Below the pieces are notes generated by a model, which ran no database searches, was not told the origin of the DNA, and saw only the letters and a program-made list of their open reading frames with translations. A stretch of 64,000 bases of DNA from Novosphingobium aureum. GTDB taxonomy: Bacteria > Pseudomonadota > Alphaproteobacteria > Sphingomonadales > Sphingomonadaceae. This document shows positions 52,307-61,454 of the stretch, in pieces. Both the position numbers and the translations under genes were made by a program. The DNA is taken from contig NZ_JADZGI010000005.1 in the NCBI RefSeq assembly GCF_015865035.1, positions 1 to 64,000 on the forward strand, written 5' to 3'. How positions within the stretch are numbered: the first letter of the stretch is position 1; each line of letters starts with the position of its first letter.

Positions 52307-53227
52307 ATGACCGACATCCGGCGTTTGCGCTATTTCGTGACCGTGGCTTCCGAACGCAGCTTCACGCGTGCAGCCGCGCGGCTGAACATGGCCCAGCCGC
52401 CGCTCAGCCGTCGTATCCAGGAGATCGAGGAAGAACTCGGCGCGCAGCTGATCGAGCGCAGTTCGCGCCCGCTGGCGCTGACCAGCGCCGGCCAGCTGTT
52501 CCTCGCCCACGCCCTGCAGGTACTCGAACGCCACGATACGATGGAGCGCGCGATGGAGCGCTTCATATCCGCCGAACGCCCGCGCTTCACTCTGGGCCTG
52601 CTGCCATCCGAGTTCTACGTGCGCCTGCCCCAGATCGTGCGCCGCTATCGCACCCGCGACCCGGGCACGGATCTGGTGCTGAGCGAAATGAGCTCTTCGG
52701 AACAGGTCGTGGCGCTCAAGGAGGGGCGCATCGACGCAGGCCTCGGGCGCGTGCGCATCGACGACCCGGCAATCGCGCGCGAGGTCCTGCGCGAGGAGCG
52801 CCTCGTTGCGGCCATGCCGCCGGGGTCCGGTGCAGCCAACGAACCGGTGGGCCTCGCCCGCCTCGCGCGCATGCCCCTGCTGCTCTACCCGCGCGAACCG
52901 CGCCCGAGCCACGCGGACGTAGTCCTCTCGGTATTTCGCGATAGCGGCCTTTCACCCGACGAAGTGATCGAGGTCCGCGAGCTGGAGACCGCACTGATCA
53001 TGGTCTCCGCAGGGGTCGGTGCGTGCCTCATCCCCGCCTCCTCGCAATGGCTCGCCCATCCCGAGGTGATCTGCCGCCCGATCCGTCCGCGCGCCGCTTC
53101 GCCGATCATCCTCTACCACCGGCCGAACGACACATCGCCGCAGTTCGCGACATTGCTGCGTACCTTCGCCTCGCTGTTCACCGAGTGGGGTTATCCGCTC
53201 TCCCCCCGCCTCGCTCAGGCCAGCTGA
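52307..53227 (+). CDS. LysR-type regulator, second BenM/CatM-like
   Basis: A 306-residue LysR protein with RRLRYFVTVASERSFTRAA and MAQPPLSRRIQEIEEELG in the DNA-binding domain, and ALKEGRIDAGLGRVRIDDP and LLYPREPRPSHADVV in the effector domain. These resemble both BenM/CatM and the regulator at 308-1231, so the two are probably paralogues with related ligands. Divergent from the aldehyde dehydrogenase/GMC pair, with a near-consensus operator between. Likely local activator; cross-talk with the cat/ben genes is possible. Confidence 0.88.
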   Translation: MTDIRRLRYFVTVASERSFTRAAARLNMAQPPLSRRIQEIEEELGAQLIERSSRPLALTSAGQLFLAHALQVLERHDTMERAMERFISAERPRFTLGLLPSEFYVRLPQIVRRYRTRDPGTDLVLSEMSSSEQVVALKEGRIDAGLGRVRIDDPAIAREVLREERLVAAMPPGSGAANEPVGLARLARMPLLLYPREPRPSHADVVLSVFRDSGLSPDEVIEVRELETALIMVSAGVGACLIPASSQWLAHPEVICRPIRPRAASPIILYHRPNDTSPQFATLLRTFASLFTEWGYPLSPRLAQAS

Positions 53228-53382
53228 ACGTCACCACCAGCGGCCGCGCGCGCCAAGCCAGAGGCGACACCAAGCGGGCGCAAGCCACCAATCCCGCGCA
53301 AGGTTGCCGCGCCGATCCTTGAGGCACGCTCACGAAAGTCGTGAACAGAAGGGCAATTGCACCTGCCACGCTTTGCCATCAC

Positions 53383-54615
53383 ATGCCCAGCATGGCGACC
53401 AATCCAGCAGCGGCTCCCTCGACCCGCGTCTCATCGACCCGGCTGATCCTGACCCTCTCCGGCCTCATGGCCTTCGCTTCGCTTTCGACGGACATCTACC
53501 TGCCCGCGATGCCGACCATGGCCGGCGAGCTGGGTCCGGGCATCGAGCTGAGCTTGTCGACGTTCCTGATCGGCTTCAGCCTCGGGCAGCTGGTCTGGGG
53601 ACCGCTGGGCGACAGGTACGGTCGCCTCATACCGATCCAGGTCGGGCTGGGCCTGTTCGTGGCGGGATCGGCAGGGTGCGCGCTGGCGGGATCGCTCGAG
53701 CAGTTGCTGGCCTGGCGCGTGGTGCAGGCACTGGGGGCCTGCGCAGGGCCCGTGCTGGGCCGGGCCATCGCGCACGACCTGCACAGCCGCGACCGGGCCG
53801 CGGAAATCCTTTCGATCCTCATGCTGATCATGGGCATCGCGCCCCTGCTGGGACCGCTGCTTGGTGGGCAACTTCTGCATGTCGGATCGTGGCGCCTGTC
53901 ATTCTGGACCCTCGTGGCGATCGGCATCGTCATGATCCTCGCTGTACGCAGACTGCCTGAATCGCGTCCGGTCGTGCCGGGCGAGCAACCTGCCCTCGCA
54001 CGCTCCTTCGCGGCATACTGGGTCCTGCTGCGCGACCCGGTGGTGTTGGGCTACGGCATCGCAGGAGGGTTCTACTACTCGGGGATCTACACCTATGTCG
54101 GCGGATCGCCCTTCGCCTACATCGAGTACTATCACGTTGCACCGCAAGCGTACGGCTTCCTCTTCGCGCTTGCGATCTTCGGGCAGATGGCGCTCGGCTT
54201 CGTCAATTCCCGGGTGGTCGTGCGCAAGGGCTCGCAAACCATGGCGCGCTACGGCGCCGCGCTGATCGGGCTGGCCAGCCTCGCGACGCTGCTCGCGACA
54301 ATGACCGGCTTTGGCGGGCTACCCTTTCTCGTTCTCTCGCTCTTCGCGTTCATGTCGGCCAATGGGCTGTTCGTGGCCAACATCGTGGCCGGGGCGCTCG
54401 ATGCCCATCACAAGCGCGCGGGCGCGACTTCGGCGCTGGTGGGAGCCATGCAATTCGGCAGCGGCGTCATCGCTACCGCCGTATTGGGCTGGGCCGCGGA
54501 CGGCACCCCCCGCCCGATGGGCATCATCATAGCGACTGTCGGACTGGGCGCGATGATCTGCACCTTCCTCGTCACGCGTTCGGGCAGCAAGCCCGCCGGG
54601 ATCGACGAAGCCTAG
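53383..54615 (+). CDS. Bcr/CflA-family multidrug efflux MFS transporter
   Basis: A 410-residue, 12-helix antiporter of the drug-resistance MFS group. STDIYLPAMPTMAGEL in helix 1, GDRYGRLIPIQ in the 2-3 loop and ALGACAGPVLGRAIAHDL in helix 5 are typical of Bcr/CflA. The frame is open from 53341 (GTG), and ATGs at 53383 and 53392 are both possible; none has a strong ribosome site. It follows the LysR gene on the same strand after about 155 bp and ends in a clear terminator. Confidence 0.87.
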   Translation: MPSMATNPAAAPSTRVSSTRLILTLSGLMAFASLSTDIYLPAMPTMAGELGPGIELSLSTFLIGFSLGQLVWGPLGDRYGRLIPIQVGLGLFVAGSAGCALAGSLEQLLAWRVVQALGACAGPVLGRAIAHDLHSRDRAAEILSILMLIMGIAPLLGPLLGGQLLHVGSWRLSFWTLVAIGIVMILAVRRLPESRPVVPGEQPALARSFAAYWVLLRDPVVLGYGIAGGFYYSGIYTYVGGSPFAYIEYYHVAPQAYGFLFALAIFGQMALGFVNSRVVVRKGSQTMARYGAALIGLASLATLLATMTGFGGLPFLVLSLFAFMSANGLFVANIVAGALDAHHKRAGATSALVGAMQFGSGVIATAVLGWAADGTPRPMGIIIATVGLGAMICTFLVTRSGSKPAGIDEA

Positions 54616-54696
54616 GCTCAGGACCCCAGATCAGCGCCAGCGCGTGTCCGAACAGGTGCGCAGGCAGAGTGCCCCTGCGCCTTCGTCCCATGCAAG

Positions 54697-54733
54697 AAGA
54701 GCTCCCGCCGCAGGGGCAGGAGCTCTTTTCTCT
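54697..54733 (+). terminator. Rho-independent terminator after the efflux gene
   Basis: AAGAGCTCC (54697-54705) and GGAGCTCTT (54719-54727) form a 9-bp stem, followed by the T-rich TTCTCTT. Lies between convergent genes and may serve both. Confidence 0.85.
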
Positions 54734-54796
54734 TGATGTCGGCGCCAGGCGAGAGGCGCCGCTGCCATCGTCCTGCCCCGCAGGGCCGAAAGGCGA

Positions 54797-55654
54797 TTAC
54801 TTCGCGTAGACCGGGAAGAAGCTCGCCTCGCCGTAGTCCTTGATGCGATCGGCAGCCTTGAGCGTCGCCATGTCCTCATCGGAGATGGTGAAATCGACGC
54901 CGGCATTGTCGCGGATGTGATCCGGGTTGCCCGACTTGGGCAGCGCGATCAGGCCAAGCTGGAGGCAATAGCGAATGCAAAGCTGCGGCACCGAGACGCC
55001 ATACTTGCCCGCCACCGCGGCAATCTGTTCGTTGTTGAGGATCTCACCATGCGCAACCGGCGAGTAGGCCTCGACCACGATGTCGTTCGCCTGGCAATAG
55101 TCGATCAGCTCGAACGGGGTGTTGCTGACATGAGCGAGGATCTGGTTGACCATCGGCTTGACCTTGCCGTTCTCGAGCAGGTTGTCGAGATCGACCTTCT
55201 CGAAGTTGGAGACGCCGATCGCGCGCAGCTTGCCTTCCTCGTAGGCTTCCTCCAGCGCGCGCCAGGCGGCCAGATTGCCCTCGAAGAAATGTTCGCCATT
55301 TCGGAATTCCGGCCAGGGCTGCGGCGCATGGATGATCATCATGTCGATATAATCGAGACCCATGGCCTCGAGCGATCCGGCAATCGCCGCCTTGGCTTCC
55401 TCGTAGGTCTTGATCCCCGCTTCGAGCTTGGTCGTCACGAAGATGTCCTCGCGTGCGACGCCGCTCGTACGCACGCCTTCACCGACGCCGCGCTCGTTGG
55501 CGTAGGCCTGCGCCGTGTCGACGTGACGATAGCCAATCTCGATGGCCTCGCGCACGACTTGCGCCACGGCATCGTCCTCGATCATCCAGGTGCCCAGACC
55601 CAGCTTGGGAACGGCAAGGCCGTTCGAAAGGGTATACGTATCCTTGAGTGTCAT
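54797..55654 (-). CDS. Aldo/keto reductase
   Basis: A 285-residue NADPH-dependent reductase (2,5-diketo-gluconate reductase-like). The catalytic tetrad is visible: Asp and Tyr in YRHVDTAQAYANE (about 45-57), Lys in VTTKLE and His in MIIHAP. IGVSNFEKVDLDNLL and LPKSGNPDHIRDNAGV are the usual cofactor-site parts. A GGAGG-like site (GAACCCTCCTT on the plus strand) precedes the ATG. Single gene; a 16-bp palindrome lies about 190 bp upstream. Confidence 0.9.
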   Translation of the reverse strand: MTLKDTYTLSNGLAVPKLGLGTWMIEDDAVAQVVREAIEIGYRHVDTAQAYANERGVGEGVRTSGVAREDIFVTTKLEAGIKTYEEAKAAIAGSLEAMGLDYIDMMIIHAPQPWPEFRNGEHFFEGNLAAWRALEEAYEEGKLRAIGVSNFEKVDLDNLLENGKVKPMVNQILAHVSNTPFELIDYCQANDIVVEAYSPVAHGEILNNEQIAAVAGKYGVSVPQLCIRYCLQLGLIALPKSGNPDHIRDNAGVDFTISDEDMATLKAADRIKDYGEASFFPVYAK

Positions 55655-56002
55655 CTTGCGAACCCTCCTTCGGTTGCGGGAACGCCTTTCGTGTTGGCAT
55701 GAGCGCGCACGACTCCGGCGTTTCCAGTCATGATGACAATCTAGGTTTCACTGATGGGCACGCGAAAGCCCCGTGCAATGCGACAGGACGGTGAGAACTG
55801 CTCATCATACCAGTCGGGCTTGCTGGCCTGCTGATGTCATTTTCGCACGTTCCCGGGAACGTTTGAGGGGAGCGGCAAGAGTGCGACAGCGCAATCGTCG
55901 TGCCCCTTCCACTCCCCTCATTTATCGCCAGGTGCCGGGAATATTGGATACAACGCGGACAGCGGAGTTCCCATTCGAGCCCCCCTGCACTGCGTGACCG
56001 GA
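55655..56002. other. Gene-free 348-bp region upstream of the aldo/keto reductase
   Basis: Carries the promoter of the aldo/keto reductase and the 3' end of the phosphodiesterase transcript. Apart from the 16-bp palindrome at 55847-55862, no gene or terminator with a T-run was seen. Confidence 0.6.
55847..55862. promoter_or_regulatory. Perfect 16-bp palindrome ACGTTCCCGGGAACGT
   Basis: A perfect 16-bp palindrome with no loop, unsuited to a terminator but fitting a dimeric repressor site. Nearest gene starting beyond it is the aldo/keto reductase. Confidence 0.5.
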
Positions 56003-57169
56003 CTAGATCCCCGGCATGGTATCGATGGCGCGGCGGCCCAGAGCGGGATCGTCGGTGAAGAAGCTGTCGATGCCGGTCGCGACGTAGGCCTGCATCATGC
56101 GCACCGAGCCTTCGTCGTGGCGCGCAGCCTCGCCGCCTTCGCCGCGGTAGTCGGTGGGCAGGAAGACGTTTTCCGGGCGGAACGTCCAGGTCGAGACCTT
56201 GAGCCCGGCAGCATGTGCGTCGCGGACCAGAGCCGTGGGCGTGCCGAGAGGGCCGGGCTTGCCGTCCATCGTGCCGAAGGGAATGATCGACTGCAGGATG
56301 GGCGAGACCCAGTCGGCGTACTCGCGCAGGCGCGCCAGACCCTCGGGGCTATGCATCTGTGCATAGGTCATGCCCTTGCCCGATTTCGCGAGGTCCGCCG
56401 GACACACGTCCATCGGCACGGTCAGCTGGAGCAGTTCGATGTTGCTCTGTCCCGCGATGCGCGGGCGCAGCCACTGGAGGTTGGAGACCTCGAAGCTCTG
56501 CACGATGACGGGCGCGCTCTGGAGGATGGAGCTGTCCTCCACCGCCGCGAGGAAGCGCTCCTCCAGCGGCAGACCGATGCCGCGAAAGTGGGTCGAGTGC
56601 TTGAGCTCGGGAATGAGACCGATAGTGCGCCCGCGCGCGGCGGCTTCCGCGCCCACGAAGTCGGCGATCTCGGCGAGCGTGAGGAGTTGGAACTGGCCGT
56701 CGTAGCGGTGGCTTTCCCCGCGCATTTCGACCGGTAGGCGCTCCACTGCGCGCAGCGACTTGATCTCGGCGAGGGTGAAATCTTCGGTGAACCAGCCAGT
56801 GACGTCCTTGCCATCGATGGTGCGCGTGGCCTTGCGCTCGGCGAACTCGGGCCGGGCGGCGACGTCGGTGGTGTCGGCGATGTTGTTTTCGTGGCGGGCG
56901 ATGAGCACGCCGTCCTTCGTCGCGACAAGGTCGGGCTCGACGAAGTCGGCGCCGTCCTCGATGGCCTTCGCGTACGAGGCCAGCGTGTGCTCGGGGCGCA
57001 GCGCAGAGGCACCACGATGGCTGATGAGGAGGGGCTTGGCCGGGGCCGTGCGCGGGGCCGGGACGCTCGTCTGCGTCCGGGCCTCCAACGCACCAGGCGC
57101 GGCCCCTGCAAGGGCCGCGCCGGCACCGGCGCGCAGGAGGGTCCTGCGCGACAGTGTGGTGTCGTTCAT
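56003..57169 (-). CDS. glpQ: Exported glycerophosphodiester phosphodiesterase
   Basis: A 388-residue periplasmic enzyme releasing sn-glycerol 3-phosphate from glycerophosphodiesters. The N-terminus LSRRTLLRAGAGAALAG is a twin-arginine (Tat) signal. Catalytic residues are in ISHRGASALRPEHTL and FVEPDLVATKDGVLIARHE (metal Glu/Asp and His), with IPELKHSTHF further on. The start lies 2 bases after the TonB receptor stop, so the two genes form an operon in which the receptor probably imports the phosphodiesters or products. Confidence 0.92.
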   Translation of the reverse strand: MNDTTLSRRTLLRAGAGAALAGAAPGALEARTQTSVPAPRTAPAKPLLISHRGASALRPEHTLASYAKAIEDGADFVEPDLVATKDGVLIARHENNIADTTDVAARPEFAERKATRTIDGKDVTGWFTEDFTLAEIKSLRAVERLPVEMRGESHRYDGQFQLLTLAEIADFVGAEAAARGRTIGLIPELKHSTHFRGIGLPLEERFLAAVEDSSILQSAPVIVQSFEVSNLQWLRPRIAGQSNIELLQLTVPMDVCPADLAKSGKGMTYAQMHSPEGLARLREYADWVSPILQSIIPFGTMDGKPGPLGTPTALVRDAHAAGLKVSTWTFRPENVFLPTDYRGEGGEAARHDEGSVRMMQAYVATGIDSFFTDDPALGRRAIDTMPGI

Positions 57170-57171
57170 TT

Positions 57172-59586
57172 TCAGATACCTGCGGTGAAGGTCAGGAACC
57201 ACTGGCGCGGGGCCAGCGGGAAGGTGGCGTAGACCGCGCTCGGACGGCCGGTGCTGATGGTGGAGGCACCCTTCTCGTCGAACAGGTTGGTGACGTTGAG
57301 CGAGACCGAGGCCTTTTCGAGCGGGATGTACCCGACAAGGTCGAAGGCGATCCGGGCGTTGGCCATGTAGTAGGAGTCGACCACGCCGTCGTTGGTGTAG
57401 GTGGCGTAGCGCTTGCCGATGTACTGGCCCTCGACCTGCGCGTCGATCGGGCCGAAGTTGGCCGAGATCATGGTCTTGTTCATCCACTTCGGGCTGCCCG
57501 GGACCTGCTTGCCATCGGTTGCGAAGACGGTCGTGCCGTCGGTGTAGTCGCTACCATAGCGCGAGCTGTTGAACGAGAGCGCGTTGTAGATCGAGAAGAT
57601 CGAGCCCAGGCCCAGCGTGATCGAGGCATCGACACCGTCGGTCTTCACGCCGCCCACGTTGAACAGCGTGCTGGTGCCGCCCGTGATCGAACCGCCGCCA
57701 AGGCCGCCCACCGTCGTGCTGATCGAGAGCAGGCGGTTGGAGAAGTCGACGTGGTAGTAGTTGATCTGCGCGTCGAGCGAGCTGAGGAACGAGCCCGGGA
57801 ACAGGTGGTGGCTGCGCAGGCCTGCCTCGTAGGTCCAGGAGGTCTCGGGACGCCCCACCTCCTTGAAGTAGTCGAACGCGGCCTGGCTGCCCTGGCCCCA
57901 CGGCGCGGTGCCGTAGTTGCGCATGTTCTTCTGGATGTTGAAGTAGATCTCTTCGGTGCCGTTGAAGTCATACCGCGCGCCGATGGCGGGCAGGAACCAG
58001 CGCTTGGTGCTGATCGAGCCCGAGGGCAGGCCGCCGTCCATGCCCGAGTAGGATCCGGCGACCGGCTGGATCGGGTACCAGCCTTCGGAGAAGACGAGGC
58101 TCGACTTGAAGCCGCCCAGGACCGTCAGGCGATCGGTGGCGTTCCATTCGTCCTGCAGGTGCAGCTGCAGCGTGTTCACACGGTATTCGAGCGAGTACTG
58201 CGTGAACAGTTCGTTCTTCTGCCAGTGGTAGGGATCGGTCGGTGCGTCCACGTCAAGGGCATACCACTTGCGCCAGGTCGTGCCCGAGTTGTGCTCGAAC
58301 CAGGCACCGGCCTGAAGGTTGTGGTTGCCAAGGTTCATGCGCAGCGTCGAGAGCGCGCCGGCACGGTCGATGCGGTACTCGGTGACGCGGGTCACGTAGC
58401 CGCTCTCGCCGGTAACCTCGACCTGGCCTGCGCGGTCCAGTTCGGGATAGTAGGCGGCCACGACCGAGATCGACTGGCCGAGCGGGCCCGCGACGACGCC
58501 CTGGCCATCGTTGTGGTGGTAGTAGACCTGGTTGGTCCAGGTGGTGTTGGAACCCAGGTTCGCGTCGTACTTGAGGTACCCGATGTAGTCGGTGCGCAGC
58601 GCGGCCGAGAAGTAGTTGAGGTAGTTGCTGCCCTCCTCGGGCGGGGTGTCGCCGTTTTCATCGACGTAGTCGAGCGCGGCCTGGAAGTCGGGATACATGA
58701 ACGGGCGCACGTAGGGCATGTAGGCCTGCGCGTCGTTGGCCGGGTTGACGAAGGTCGTCGTACCGTCCTCGTTGGGCTCCTGCTTGTCCGAGAAGGCGGC
58801 GTAGAGGGTCAGCTTGCCCGCGTCGTTCTCGTGAACGAACTTGCCGTTGGCCTGCCAGCCGCCCTGGCGGCCGTCGAAATCCCAGGCCCGGGCGCGGTGG
58901 CGCACGACCGAGACGTAGCCCGCGTTAGTGCCGTCGGCGTCGAATTCACCCGTGTCGAGGCGCACGAAGGTGCGCGAGGTGCCGTAGGAGCCGACCGTCT
59001 GGCGCACTTCGGCCGAAGCCTTGGCCTTGGGATCGGAGGTCGTCATCTCGATGCCGCCGCCCAGGTTGATGTTGGAGGGCATCGCGAGGTCGCCCGCGCC
59101 GGTCGAGACGACCACGTTACCCATCGTTTCCGAGACCATCGCGCGCTGGGGCGTGATGCCGGCGATGTTGCCGTAGCTCAGGTCGCCCAGCGGCATGCCG
59201 TCGAGGCTGTAGCCTAGCTGGTTGATGGCAAAGCCGTGGATGAACAGCGACATGTTCTGTTCGTTGTTACCCCACGGGTCGGCGGTCTGGTACATGACGC
59301 CGGGCATGGCCTGAACCGCGCGCAGCGGCGAGACTCCGGGAAGGATCTTCTGGATCTCGACCCCATCCAGCTCGGTGGCCGAACGCGTGGTCTTGGCCGC
59401 GGTCACGATGATCGCGTTACCGCCAGAGGCATCTCCCGCTTCAGCGCCCGGAGCACCGGAAGGCGCGGCATATGCATTTCCTTCTGCATCCAGATCGTCG
59501 GCCAGAGCCGGCGTCGCACCGACAAGCAGCGCTATCGCAAGCGCCCCCAGCGACAGCTTCGGGTGAAGGCAGGTGGTGGTCCTCAT
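57172..59586 (-). CDS. TonB-dependent receptor linked to glycerophosphodiester use
   Basis: An 804-residue outer-membrane receptor: signal peptide (LSLGALAIALLVGATPALADD), plug domain from about residue 55 (IIVTAAKTTRSATELDGVEIQKILPGVSPLRAVQAMPGV), barrel from about 180, and a short C-terminus ending TFTAGI that lacks the usual final Phe. MRTTTCLHP at 59586 is chosen over an upstream ATG at 59697. Directly upstream of the phosphodiesterase, with stop and start nearly touching. The ligand is inferred from the neighbour. Confidence 0.87.
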   Translation of the reverse strand: MRTTTCLHPKLSLGALAIALLVGATPALADDLDAEGNAYAAPSGAPGAEAGDASGGNAIIVTAAKTTRSATELDGVEIQKILPGVSPLRAVQAMPGVMYQTADPWGNNEQNMSLFIHGFAINQLGYSLDGMPLGDLSYGNIAGITPQRAMVSETMGNVVVSTGAGDLAMPSNINLGGGIEMTTSDPKAKASAEVRQTVGSYGTSRTFVRLDTGEFDADGTNAGYVSVVRHRARAWDFDGRQGGWQANGKFVHENDAGKLTLYAAFSDKQEPNEDGTTTFVNPANDAQAYMPYVRPFMYPDFQAALDYVDENGDTPPEEGSNYLNYFSAALRTDYIGYLKYDANLGSNTTWTNQVYYHHNDGQGVVAGPLGQSISVVAAYYPELDRAGQVEVTGESGYVTRVTEYRIDRAGALSTLRMNLGNHNLQAGAWFEHNSGTTWRKWYALDVDAPTDPYHWQKNELFTQYSLEYRVNTLQLHLQDEWNATDRLTVLGGFKSSLVFSEGWYPIQPVAGSYSGMDGGLPSGSISTKRWFLPAIGARYDFNGTEEIYFNIQKNMRNYGTAPWGQGSQAAFDYFKEVGRPETSWTYEAGLRSHHLFPGSFLSSLDAQINYYHVDFSNRLLSISTTVGGLGGGSITGGTSTLFNVGGVKTDGVDASITLGLGSIFSIYNALSFNSSRYGSDYTDGTTVFATDGKQVPGSPKWMNKTMISANFGPIDAQVEGQYIGKRYATYTNDGVVDSYYMANARIAFDLVGYIPLEKASVSLNVTNLFDEKGASTISTGRPSAVYATFPLAPRQWFLTFTAGI

Positions 59587-60235
59587 CGCAATATTTTTCC
59601 GTGAAATTTCAGTGATTGGTGACCTCGCGGCAGCTATGAGGGGAGCATGACGTTTCGAGGTCTGTTTCATGACCGAGATACGATCTGGCACGCGCAAAGA
59701 GCAAAACTCCCTGCCGGGAGCCGGTTCGCGAACTCGTCGATTTTACGCGATTATGCCGCGCAATTGCTGCGATTGAGGCGATGGCGAGGGCGCAAGAGGA
59801 TCCAGCCTCCTTGCAAGGAGCTCAACTTCGAATGCCAACTTTGCAAACGTTTGCACGCCACGAGCCACCGCCCCTTCGCAGGTGGTCAGAACGCTTGGCC
59901 GGGCATTCGTGCAGGCACCCCGGACTAGACCACCGTAGCCCGGCGCCATGAGAGTGACCCGCGCCCCGGTGAGCAAAGAGCACGACTTGGCACTGACGAT
60001 GCCCTGCCCCCTTCACCGGAGGCTCCCTATTCTCAACCAGACGCGCCAAGCCGCCGCGCATACCTGGTCGCAGACAACCCCAAGGGCGATCACGCAGCCA
60101 TGGGCTTGCCGGACGACGAGCGCATTCCTGCTCTCATCAGCCAACTGTTTTACGCCTCAGGCGAGGGGCCTGACGGGTGGCGACTTGGGGAACACCATCC
60201 TGATCTCAGAGAAAGTTCTATAAAGTCAGGGAATT

Positions 60236-60254
60236 GGCGGAGCGGGAGTCCGCC
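60236..60254. repeat. Inverted repeat GGCGGA-N7-TCCGCC
   Basis: Perfect 6-bp arms around 7 bases. The left arm with its preceding T resembles the reversed CCA-end of a tRNA, but no tRNA body follows. Together with the palindrome at 60264 it forms a small symmetrical cluster. Confidence 0.4.
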
Positions 60255-60263
60255 CTAACTTCA

Positions 60264-60275
60264 CCGAAATTTCGG
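60264..60275. repeat. Perfect palindrome CCGAAATTTCGG
   Basis: A 12-bp perfect palindrome nine bases after the previous inverted repeat, in the gene-poor stretch before the truncated channel gene. Function unknown. Confidence 0.4.
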
Positions 60276-60638
60276 AGATTCCCGGGCTCTTCAGGCCCTC
60301 GCATCGGAGCCAACCCTAATTTCGACCCTAAGGGCAAATCAAAATGCGGATACGCTTATCATCAGGCTTGTAAGTGTGCAGACCGGCGCACCTTTGCAGG
60401 CAGCCCCATCCCCTGCTCTCGATCACTAAGCCGCCCGGCACCAGAATACCGTGCAACACCGTCCATCAAGCCATCTTCCGAGTAGACCATCCCCGTTGCT
60501 GGCAATTCAGCAAGTGCGATGTCATCGATATACCTGTCCGGCGTCAGCACCCATGGCACAGATTAGGGGCGTGGATTAACGGAGAGCGGGCCTCGCCTGG
60601 AGGTTGATGTTAGGCGGCGAGCTTGCGTTGAAGCAAGC

Positions 60639-61454
60639 GGCGATGTCGTAGCCTTTGCCGCCGTCTTCTTCGTTGGCTTCGTCATCACTCGCTGGCTGCA
60701 ACGCTTCCTCAAGGCAACCGTACTTCCCGAGTTCGAAATGGATGCAGGCGCAGAAGAGGCCCTGCTCACGTTCCTGGGCTATCTTGGCATGAGGCTGGTC
60801 GCAGTGATCGCGATCGCGACAACCGGCCTCAATCTCTCGAGCCTCGCCTTCGTTGTCGGCGCGCTCTCGGTTGGCCTTGGCTTTGAACTGCAATCGGTGG
60901 TCGAGAACTTCACCAGCGGCATCCTCCTTCTGATCGAGCGCCCGATCAAGGTCGGAGACTGGATCGAGGTCGGCGAACACTCGGGGATCGTACGGCGTAT
61001 CGCAGTGCGCTCCACCCACGTCGAAACCTTCGACCGCCACCAGATCATCATCCCGAACTCGCAGTTAATCTCGGGCGTAGTGAAGAACCGCAGCTTTACG
61101 AGTGGCCCTTCGCGCATCGTGGTGCCGGTCGGCGTGGCTTACGGCAGCGATCTCGACCGCGTCGGCAAGGTACTGCTGGAAATTGCCCACGAGATCCCCG
61201 GTGTTCTGAGCTTTCCAGAGCCTGTCTACGTAATGGATGGCTTTGGCGACAGTTCAATCAACGTCAAGATCCTCGCCTTCATGGGGGACGCTCTGGAAGC
61301 CGCCCCGGTCCTTTCGGCCTGCAACCTCGAGATCGCGCGCCGGTTTGCACGTGAAGGCATCGAAATACCCTTCCCTCAGCGCGATCTGCACCTCCGCACC
61401 TGGCTCGAGCAGAGCGCACCAACGGATTACTCGTCGCAAATCGCCACAGGTTGA
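60639..61454 (+). pseudogene. Mechanosensitive channel (MscS family), 5'-truncated
   Basis: Homology begins abruptly at about 60639 with a membrane helix (DVVAFAAVFFVGFVITRWLQ), then the pore helix and beta domain: LAFVVGALSVGLGFELQSVVENF, LLLIERPIKVGDWIEVG, IIPNSQLISGVVKN and VPVGVAYGSD. The C-terminal domain and end look normal. The frame upstream is open only to a TAG at 60564, with no ATG or GTG before the ATG at 60738, which would drop the first helix. Related channels have a much longer N-terminal part. Either a degraded gene, a gene with an unusual start, or one broken by an upstream frameshift. Confidence 0.68.

Larger units (their letters stand above)
59587..60638. other. Gene-poor 1.05-kb stretch
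   Basis: Begins with the promoter region of the TonB receptor. Short frames exist, but none resembles a known protein or has a convincing ribosome site. Two small inverted repeats at 60236-60254 and 60264-60275 lie near the truncated channel gene and may mark an old rearrangement boundary. Confidence 0.55.

Noticed and set aside
60236..60254. tRNA 3' end or phage attachment site
   Set aside because: Only the last 8 bases resemble a tRNA end; there is no T-loop, anticodon arm, integrase gene or matching direct repeat.
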